From Sediminispirochaeta sp964394395 (lineage in GTDB: Bacteria; Spirochaetota; Spirochaetia; DSM-16054; Sediminispirochaetaceae), in contig CAYMWV010000170.1 in assembly GCA_964394395.1 (NCBI GenBank), positions 1-7,789 of the forward strand: 7,789 nucleotides of DNA, written 5' to 3'. A program made the position numbers and the translations under genes. The first letter of the stretch is position 1; the number at the start of each line of letters is the position of its first letter. Below, piece by piece: positions 1-4,655 of the stretch. Below the pieces are notes generated by a model. That model had not been told where the DNA came from. It made no database searches and saw only the letters and a list, made by a program, of their open reading frames with translations.

Positions 1-354
1 ATGGGTTTTGCAATCAAGGTTTCAGTTTCTATTTTGCCACATTTCGAATTCCTGGGAAAAGGATAGGAAAAACTGCGGTGCAACATAGCTCTTATCCTAA
101 CTCAGTCAGTCCAGCAACATTGATCCCACTAAATCGAGGCTGTCTAAACCACCATATATGGTGCTATTGCAGTTTTTTCTACACTATATGCAGCGTGTAA
201 GATAACTCAGGATAGGTTGCGGGGCCCCTTCAATTCAGACTGTAAAAACCACCGGTTCAACATCATGAACTATGTAAGCGCATGTCTCTTAAGCATTCCT
301 TAGGCATAGGTACACCGCATTATGTTGGAAGGGGAAGAATTCAACTTCTGCATG
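1..354. other. Intergenic region without recognisable gene
   Basis: No gene can be supported here. Frame 1 is open from base 1 to a stop at 64-66 (21 codons, reading MGFAIKVSV at the start); it could be the tail of a gene entering from the left, but the peptide is not recognisable. Bases 101-239 are covered by repeat B (separate entry). Bases 240-354 are AT-rich with only small palindromes and no ribosome-binding-site/start pair that I would trust. A longer open frame on the plus strand starting at 322 runs antisense through the SPFH gene and looks like a shadow of it. Confidence 0.5.
101..239 (+). repeat. Dispersed repeat B, copy 1
   Basis: This is one of three related copies in the window; the others are 3978-4095 (same strand) and 7141-7272 (opposite strand). 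Shared landmarks in order are a degenerate left end (CTCAGTCAGTCCAGCAAC), the block ATTGATCCCACTAAATCGAG, an internal GGCTGTC motif at 139-145, the perfect palindrome CACCATATATGGTG at 150-163, GTGCTATT, CTATATGCAG, and the right end GGTTGCGGGG at 216-224. The right end has diverged from the GGTTGCGGGACAGCC form of copy 3. There is no coding capacity, so it would be a non-autonomous element. The outer limits are approximate, and no target duplication is evident at this copy. Confidence 0.7.
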
Positions 355-387
355 AAAAACCGGGGTCCCTCTGGACCCCGGTTTTTT
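355..387 (-). terminator. Rho-independent terminator of the NfeD/SPFH operon
   Basis: A perfect 14-bp stem (355-368 against 373-386) closes a 4-nt loop. The core is CCGGGGTCC/GGACCCCGG, flanked by an A-run on one side and a T-run on the other. Read on the minus strand it lies about 97 nt after the stop codon of the last SPFH gene and ends in a U-tract, as expected for an intrinsic terminator. Because both flanks are homopolymeric it could also work for transcripts from the left, but no plus-strand gene is visible there. Confidence 0.9.
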
Positions 388-483
388 AGAAACTTGCTGT
401 TCTGCCCTGTGAAAAGGGCTTGGTGCTCAGGTCAATGCGCTGCTTCTGCCAGGGCAAGCAGGAGCGCTACCGATTTGAGCCTG

Positions 484-1410
484 CTAATCCTTCTCCTTCA
501 CCATCCGCTCAACCTTCTCCATCATCCCTTGCATGTCGGTAACATCCATGGGTACGATGACCTTGGTCTGCTTTTTGGCGAGTTTGCCCATCTCTTCAAT
601 GTAGCCCTCGGCTACCCGCAGGGCCAGAGCATCTTCCCCGCCGTTGGTGGCCACCGAAGCTGCCACTTTGCGGATACCTTCGGCGGTGGAGCTGGAGAGG
701 GCGAGGATTTCTTGAGCCTTACCCTCGGCTTCATTGATCATCTTCTGCTTTACCCCTTCGGAACGGTTGATTGCCTCTTCCATCTCCGCCTGGCTGTAGT
801 TTATCTTCGACTCTTTTTCTCCCATGCTGCGGGCGATGGCCGCTCGCTTTTCTCGTTCAGCCCGCATCTGCACTTCCATCGCCTCCAGAATCCCTCCAGG
901 GACGTTGATGTTCTGAATCTCGTACCGGGAAACCTTTACACCCCAGGCATCGGAGGCCGCATCGACCGCCTTAACCACTTCACCGTTGATAGCATCCCGC
1001 TCCTCGAAGGATTTATCCAGCTCCAGCCGGCCGATAACAGAACGCATGGTAGTCTGGGCTAGCTGCACCGTGGCGTAGCGGCAATCGGTAATCCCATAGC
1101 TGGCCCGGCGGGCATCAATAACCTTCATGTAGAGTACCCCGTCGACCCGGACCTTCACATTGTCCTGGGTAAAACAGTCCTGGGCGGGTACATCCACTGC
1201 GGTCTCTTTCAGATTGTGCTTGTACTTTACCTTTTCTATAAAGGGTATCAGTATATGAAACCCAGCTTCAAGGGTCCGGGAGTACTTACCGAGCCGCTCA
1301 ACCACCAGGGCTTGCTTTCCCGGTACAATCCGCACGCTTCGGACCAGACTTATCAGTACAACGAAACCGAAGAGGCCTACTAAAATCATCAATGGTAACA
1401 TCGGGTTCAT
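484..1410 (-). CDS. SPFH/stomatin-like (QmcA-type) membrane protein, second paralog
   Basis: The product is 308 aa, close to the usual length of bacterial stomatin/QmcA (paraslipin-like) proteins. One hydrophobic N-terminal segment (about residues 5-23) anchors it in the cytoplasmic membrane. An SPFH/Band-7 domain follows (about 25-200), with RIVPGKQALVVERLGKY, GFHILIPF and VDGVLYMKV. A charged Ala/Glu-rich helical region (about 175-250) contains MRAEREKRA and INEAEGKAQE, typical of oligomerising SPFH coiled coils. Such proteins build large membrane rings or microdomains and often partner NfeD proteins and proteases. The start ATG at 1410-1408 overlaps the upstream SPFH stop (ATGA) and has AGGAGGTGA just upstream, inside that gene, so translational coupling is likely. 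It is clearly paralogous to the upstream protein but lacks its Gly/Ala tail, ending in a charged KVERMVKEKD helix. The family call is secure; the client or exact role is unknown. Confidence 0.93.
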   Translation of the reverse strand: MNPMLPLMILVGLFGFVVLISLVRSVRIVPGKQALVVERLGKYSRTLEAGFHILIPFIEKVKYKHNLKETAVDVPAQDCFTQDNVKVRVDGVLYMKVIDARRASYGITDCRYATVQLAQTTMRSVIGRLELDKSFEERDAINGEVVKAVDAASDAWGVKVSRYEIQNINVPGGILEAMEVQMRAEREKRAAIARSMGEKESKINYSQAEMEEAINRSEGVKQKMINEAEGKAQEILALSSSTAEGIRKVAASVATNGGEDALALRVAEGYIEEMGKLAKKQTKVIVPMDVTDMQGMMEKVERMVKEKD

Positions 1411-2444
1411 GCTTCACCTCCTGCTCCGGCCATGCCTGGCGCTGTACCACCGGACATCTGCCGTCGTGCTGCAGCTGCAGCGAGCCCTCCGCTTGCTCCG
1501 TCCCCAGTGCTCCCAGGGCCGCCTCCGAGTCCGGAACCGCCGATACCAATTCCCGGGGCTACCGTATCAATCAGGGACTTTAACCGGGCAAGATCGTCGG
1601 GAAGTACCGTGGTTTCCGCCGCATCGAGGATACCCCCGAACTTGGCGATGTACTGCTCCGCCAGTCGCAGCCCCATGGCCGCCTTACCCTTGGGCAGCTT
1701 CAAAGCATCTGCTATCAATCGCAACCCTTCGGCGGTAGCTACCGAGGTAATCTCGATCGCCTTTGCCTTACCTTCAGCCTCATTAATCCGCTTCTGCCGC
1801 TCCCCTTTGGAGAGATTGATCGCCGCTTCTCGGTCCCCTTCGGAGACATTGATCCGGCTGGTTTTCTCTCCCTCACTGGCCAGGATCTCCGCCCGTTTCT
1901 CCCGTTCGGCCCGCATCTGCTGCTCCATGGCCTGCTCAATATTGTCGGTGGGACTGATATCCTTGATTTCGTACCGGGTAACCTTGATTCCCCAGGGGTC
2001 GGAGGCCTCGTCCACCGCCTTCACGATTGAGTCGTTTATATCGTCCCGTTCACTGAAGGTCCTGTCCAGATCCAGCTTCCCGATCTCTGAGCGCATGGTT
2101 GTCTTTGCCAGCTGTGCCGTTGCGAAACGGTAATTATCGATCCCGTAACTCGACTTCTCCGGATCCATCACCCGTAGGTAGAGCAGCCCGTCCACCGTCA
2201 CCTGCACATTATCTGCCGTAATCGCCACCTGGGGGTCCACATCGATCACCTCTTCCTTCAGGATATGCTTGTACGCCACCCGCTGAACAAAAGGAATCAC
2301 CAGATGCAACCCCGAACCGAGACTCTTCTTGTACTTACCGAACTGCTCGATAATGTACACCTCCTGCTCCGGGACGATCCTGATCAATTTAAAAAAGACC
2401 ACAATCACCACAAATACCAGAAGGTATGCCAAAATAACGTTCAT
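1407..2444 (-). CDS. SPFH/stomatin-like (QmcA-type) membrane protein with Gly/Ala-rich tail
   Basis: The product is 345 aa. It has an N-terminal membrane segment (about residues 4-20), an SPFH/Band-7 domain (about 21-195, with RIVPEQEVYIIEQFGKY, GLHLVIPFV and VDGLLYLRV), then the helical region rich in Glu, Lys and Ala (about 170-240, with MRAEREKRA and INEAEGKAKA). The last 50 residues or so (about 296-345) are low-complexity Gly/Ala/Ser, a tail missing from the downstream paralog. The start at 2444 follows AGGAGG with good spacing, just downstream of a GAAAGC hexamer tract and the assembly gap. It overlaps the next SPFH gene by ATGA, so the two are probably translated together and may form hetero-oligomers, as known for the HflK/HflC pair (an analogy only). 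NfeD lies upstream on the same strand. SPFH membership is certain; QmcA/paraslipin type is the best fit. Confidence 0.93.
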   Translation of the reverse strand: MNVILAYLLVFVVIVVFFKLIRIVPEQEVYIIEQFGKYKKSLGSGLHLVIPFVQRVAYKHILKEEVIDVDPQVAITADNVQVTVDGLLYLRVMDPEKSSYGIDNYRFATAQLAKTTMRSEIGKLDLDRTFSERDDINDSIVKAVDEASDPWGIKVTRYEIKDISPTDNIEQAMEQQMRAEREKRAEILASEGEKTSRINVSEGDREAAINLSKGERQKRINEAEGKAKAIEITSVATAEGLRLIADALKLPKGKAAMGLRLAEQYIAKFGGILDAAETTVLPDDLARLKSLIDTVAPGIGIGGSGLGGGPGSTGDGASGGLAAAAARRQMSGGTAPGMAGAGGEA

Positions 2445-2455
2445 ACTTCCTCCTT

Positions 2456-2473
2456 GCTTTCGCTTTCGCTTTC
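2456..2473. repeat. (GCTTTC)3 hexanucleotide tract at edge of assembly gap
   Basis: Three perfect tandem copies of GCTTTC (GAAAGC on the coding strand) run directly into the run of N. They lie a few bases upstream of the AGGAGG ribosome binding site of the 345-aa SPFH gene. The true tract may be longer and may be the reason assembly broke here. A variable hexamer tract at this position could alter spacing between a promoter and the ribosome binding site, but that is speculation. Confidence 0.75.
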
Positions 2474-2573
2474 NNNNNNNNNNNNNNNNNNNNNNNNNNN
2501 NNNNNNNNNNNNNNNNNNNNNNNNNNNNNNNNNNNNNNNNNNNNNNNNNNNNNNNNNNNNNNNNNNNNNNNNN
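2474..2573. other. Assembly gap (100 N)
   Basis: Exactly 100 N, the conventional placeholder for a scaffold gap of unknown length. Sequence between the NfeD gene and the first SPFH gene is therefore missing or compressed, and a small gene, a promoter or more repeats could be hidden here. Confidence 0.98.
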
Positions 2574-2781
2574 GCCGTTACCAGCTTACGATGCTGCAGC
2601 ACCTACCACAGGCAGTTCCGGCTCACTTATCCGGCTTCTCCGGGGCTCCGGTGGTGCCCCGGCTGCTGATGTTCTCTGCTGGTGCTCCTCCGTCCCTCCG
2701 GGACAATGCGCAGCCGCTACCCTCCGGTCTGCCGTCGGACCCGCTATTGCGGCCCCTCTGATCCGGGCGCAGTTCGGAGGC
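2574..2781. repeat. GC-rich palindromic (REP-like) spacer after NfeD
   Basis: Between the gap and the NfeD stop no convincing gene is visible; the open minus-strand frame here is low-complexity and starts out of frame inside NfeD. The spacer holds a 7-bp hairpin (CCGGGGC at 2640-2646 with GCCCCGG at 2656-2662), a 5-bp hairpin GTCCC-TCC-GGGAC at 2692-2704, and the 10-bp palindrome TGCTGCAGCA. The 15-mer GTGCTCCTCCGTCCC at 2682-2696 recurs exactly at 7314-7328. On the minus strand it contains GGGACGGAG, the motif repeated around the window. The content suggests REP-like extragenic repeats rather than a terminator, because no T-run follows. Confidence 0.5.
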
Positions 2782-3288
2782 TTACTTCTGCTCCGTCCCC
2801 TCTTCTTCCAGGCGGTGGATAAAATCGTCGCCCGCTGACTCCCCATCGAAAGGAGCGGTTACCGTTAGCTCAAGCCCCGAGGACTCAACAATTTCAACTG
2901 TATTTCCTGCGGAAAAGCACTCGGTCAGGCTCATCGCCTTCCAGCTGCTTCCCCGGTAGCGAACCCGGCCCGGCTTCTCCGGGGTAATGTCCTCTATTAC
3001 CAGGACCTTTTCCCCTACTCCTTCTTCGGGCATCCGGTTTAGCAATGTTCCACCGAAAATTTTTCGGAATTTATGGCGAAGAAAGACAAATGAAAGGATG
3101 GAACTGGCTGCCCAAAGGGTAATCTGGGCAGTAAAACTGCCTGCTACCAGCGGCAGTACAAGAGCAATGAGAGCGGTTAGCAATGCCCCAGCTCCGAAAA
3201 AGAAGATGGTAAAGCCGGGGATTACCATCTCGGCAGCTATGAGAAGTACGCCAATGACGCCCCAGATAAAGGCTGATCCGCCGAACAT
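2782..3288 (-). CDS. NfeD-like membrane protein (short NfeD1b/YbbK type)
   Basis: The product is 168 aa, typical of short NfeD proteins that lack the ClpP-like protease domain. Three hydrophobic segments (about residues 8-23, 27-50 and 54-71) include the family-like stretch AAEMVIPGFTIFFFGAGALL. A soluble C-terminal region (about 90-147) matches the OB-fold beta-barrel of the family in size and pattern (GEKVLVIEDI, GRVRYRGSSWKA, VEIVESSGLELTV). Short NfeD proteins partner SPFH proteins in membrane organisation, which fits the two SPFH genes downstream. The start ATG at 3288-3286 follows AAGGAG six bases upstream, and a good promoter lies 34-62 nt further up. The last residues, EEEGTEQK, are encoded over the 10-mer GGGGACGGAG (2791-2800, minus), so the tail may have been extended or altered by the dispersed repeat. 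The family call is confident. Confidence 0.9.
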   Translation of the reverse strand: MFGGSAFIWGVIGVLLIAAEMVIPGFTIFFFGAGALLTALIALVLPLVAGSFTAQITLWAASSILSFVFLRHKFRKIFGGTLLNRMPEEGVGEKVLVIEDITPEKPGRVRYRGSSWKAMSLTECFSAGNTVEIVESSGLELTVTAPFDGESAGDDFIHRLEEEGTEQK

Positions 3289-3321
3289 AAGCAGCTCCTT
3301 TTTGCAGGGTCTTATTCTGTA

Positions 3322-3350
3322 AGCATAGTTTGGCGAGAGAACTTAGTCAA
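3322..3350 (-). promoter_or_regulatory. Sigma-70-type promoter of the NfeD/SPFH operon
   Basis: On the minus strand, TTGACT (3350-3345) and TATGCT (3327-3322) are separated by exactly 17 nt. They sit upstream of the NfeD start with its AAGGAG site. Five of six bases match the -35 consensus and four of six the -10 consensus. This is the best promoter candidate for the minus-strand group. Confidence 0.65.
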
Positions 3351-3389
3351 CGAGAGGGGGGAGGAAAAGGGAATTCTGGGATGGATAAA

Positions 3390-3423
3390 TGGGGACAAGG
3401 CGGGGATATGGTGGGGACGGAGG
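3390..3423 (+). repeat. GGGGAC-type REP-like repeats upstream of the RAYT gene
   Basis: A G-rich run contains GGGGACAAGG (3391-3400), GGGGATATGG (3402-3411) and GGGGACGGAG (3413-3422) in quick succession. They lie about 60 nt upstream of the Y1 transposase start. A matching motif, GGGGACATAG (3941-3950), ends exactly on the stop codon of that gene. Repeats that bracket a RAYT gene are typical of RAYT/REP systems. I see only short hairpin potential here, so the REP label is inferred from context and motif recurrence. Confidence 0.5.
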
Positions 3424-3485
3424 AAAAAAGTAAAAAAGATCAAAGAACATAGGTCAGAAATGCAAAAAAGGTGTTTATAGTTAGT

Positions 3486-3950
3486 ATGAGAAAGCCAAGA
3501 CGGAAAAAAGAACATGCTACATATCATGTTGTAGCACGGGCGAATCGGGGAGAATTTATTTTGAATTCATCTTTTATGAAAGAAATGATGCTCACTGTTC
3601 TTGAGGAAGCAAAGGAGAAATATGGGTATGATTTGAAGCATTTCTGTATTATGAGTAATCATGTCCATTTGATGATACAACCGAAACCTAACACCGATTT
3701 GTCCAAAATCATGCAATGGGTGTTATCAGTGTTTGCGGCGAGATTCAATCGGTTTTTTGGATTAAAAGGGCACGTCTGGTATGATCGGTTTAAAAGTTCC
3801 ATAATAGAGACATTGAGGCAATTTTTTAAAACATTTCGATATATATCAGAGAACCCTGTTAAAGCTCATATCTGCAATGACATTAGAGAATATCAATACT
3901 CAGGAATCTACTACTACAGATATAGAAAGGGGAAATTGATGGGGACATAG
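3486..3950 (+). CDS. REP-associated tyrosine transposase (RAYT), Y1/HUH IS200-like
   Basis: The 154-aa product is a single-domain Y1 transposase. The start MRKPRRKK..YHVVAR matches the usual MRKPR...YHVxxR opening. The HUH metal-binding motif is H59-V-H61 (MSNHVHLMI). GHVWYDRFKS (about residues 95-104) and FRYISENPVKA (118-128) are RAYT hallmarks, and Y119 is the likely catalytic tyrosine. HUH enzymes of this type cut and rejoin single-stranded DNA at hairpins, here presumably extragenic repeats. I chose ATG 3486 over the in-frame GTG at 3471 because family proteins start at MRKPR and AAGGTG lies upstream. The gene is visibly more AT-rich than its neighbours and sits alone on the plus strand, which suggests horizontal arrival. 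GGGGAC motifs lie on both sides, the last one forming its stop codon context. All key motifs are present, so it may be active. Confidence 0.9.
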   Translation: MRKPRRKKEHATYHVVARANRGEFILNSSFMKEMMLTVLEEAKEKYGYDLKHFCIMSNHVHLMIQPKPNTDLSKIMQWVLSVFAARFNRFFGLKGHVWYDRFKSSIIETLRQFFKTFRYISENPVKAHICNDIREYQYSGIYYYRYRKGKLMGT

Positions 3951-3977
3951 AGCCCTTGGTATATGCTTTCTTTTGAA

Positions 3978-4095
3978 TTCAGCCCGTCCTGCGACATTAA
4001 TCCCACTGAATCGTGGCTGTCCAAACCACCATATATGGTGCTATTACAGTTTTGTCACCACTCTATGTATAATGCTCCGGAAAGGTTGCGGGACA
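3978..4095 (+). repeat. Dispersed repeat B, copy 2 (3'-truncated), beside RAYT
   Basis: This copy starts 27 nt after the RAYT stop with TTCAGCCCGTCCTGCGAC, the counterpart of TTCAGGCCGTCCCGCAAT in copy 3. It carries TCCCACTGAATCG, GGCTGTCCAAACC, the perfect palindrome CACCATATATGGTG at 4027-4040, GTGCTATTACAGTT and the right end GGTTGCGGGACA. It then stops matching and runs into GNAT coding sequence. It is roughly 10 nt shorter than the other copies between the CTATG segment and AAAGGTTGCGGG. Such decay fits an old, immobile copy. Confidence 0.75.
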
Positions 4096-4206
4096 ATTTC
4101 CTTAAGTATCGACAAGGATAATCCTGCAGCACGGCTTTATCGGCGTTTTTGCTTCCGGCCTGTTTTGGATAAGGAGGAATCGCTCGTCATAGTTTGGGAT
4201 AGATAG
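4094..4206 (+). pseudogene. 3' remnant of a GNAT N-acetyltransferase gene
   Basis: The frame ending at the TAG at 4204-4206 reads TISLSIDKDNPAARLYRRF, then CFRPV and SLVIVWDR. This is the classic C-terminal end of a GNAT fold: the conserved D..N.A..LY...GF strand-helix-strand, with F-C-F in place of the usual G-F. Only about 37 codons remain, against 150-170 in a complete enzyme. The 5' part is missing and replaced by the right end of repeat B, with the junction near 4094. No start codon or ribosome binding site serves the fragment, and the open frame running through the repeat is accidental. It cannot bind acetyl-CoA as it stands. Confidence 0.75.
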
Positions 4207-4655
4207 CTTTAGGATAGAAAAATGACAGGCAACCCGTATGTCGACGATTTAGAGATGTAGAGATGATGATAAAAATGGGAACTGGTTTGAGAATACGCAG
4301 GGTGCTATCTTGAAGAATGATATCCAGCTGTTGTGGTTACCGATGATCGTGGGACCTCCCTCCGGCTTTTGGAACCTGAAATTTGGTCCGCAGCTCCGGG
4401 ATCGGAAGCTGATATTTTGAGAGTCACAATACCTCTGGATCGTCGTAGCTGGTGGTGGGATGTGTCGCCCCACTATCTAACCGTCTATCTCTTGTTGCTG
4501 ATGATAGTGGATTGATGCACCCTGTTTCTCTGGAATGTCGATAACATCCTGGGCACACTCCGCCTGCCATCACTGGTAGTCCCTGCTGCCGGTAGTTTGC
4601 TTTTACAATCAAAGCTTTACTGATAGGTTGAAAACACCCTATTCCTCGCTTCCCC
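4207..4655. other. Gene-free interval with possible decayed coding sequence
   Basis: No intact gene or recognisable domain is found. Two plus-strand stretches look faintly coding and lie in different frames. From 4262 the frame reads DDDKNGNWFENTQGAILKND. From 4321 a second frame reads PAVVVTDDRGTSLRLLEPE and continues through LRVTIPLDRRSWWWDVSPH to a hydrophobic YLTVYLLLLMIV before a stop near 4515. They could be two halves of a frameshifted pseudogene, but I do not recognise the family. No clear terminator for the minus-strand regulator gene ending at 4656 is visible; only a weak ATAGG/CCTAT pair occurs around 4624-4642. Confidence 0.35.

Noticed and set aside
322..1062. Long plus-strand open frame (246 codons) antisense to the SPFH gene
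   Set aside because: Its translation is low in family-like features and the opposite strand encodes a clear SPFH protein with ribosome binding site and operon context.
1432..2133. Plus-strand open frame of 233 codons, Ser/Pro/Arg-rich
   Set aside because: It is a shadow of the 345-aa SPFH gene on the other strand; no plausible domain.
2586..2846. Minus-strand 86-codon frame after NfeD
   Set aside because: It starts out of frame inside NfeD and its peptide is low-complexity Arg/Pro/Ala from GC-rich repeats, with no convincing ribosome binding site.
3471..3485. GTG at 3471 as the RAYT start
   Set aside because: Family proteins begin at the MRKPR segment, which starts at the ATG at 3486; the five extra residues have no counterpart.
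3978..4206. CRISPR array or cas-related locus suggested by repeats near a small nuclease-like gene
   Set aside because: Repeats are few, widely spaced, in both orientations and not separated by regular spacers; the protein is a Y1 transposase.
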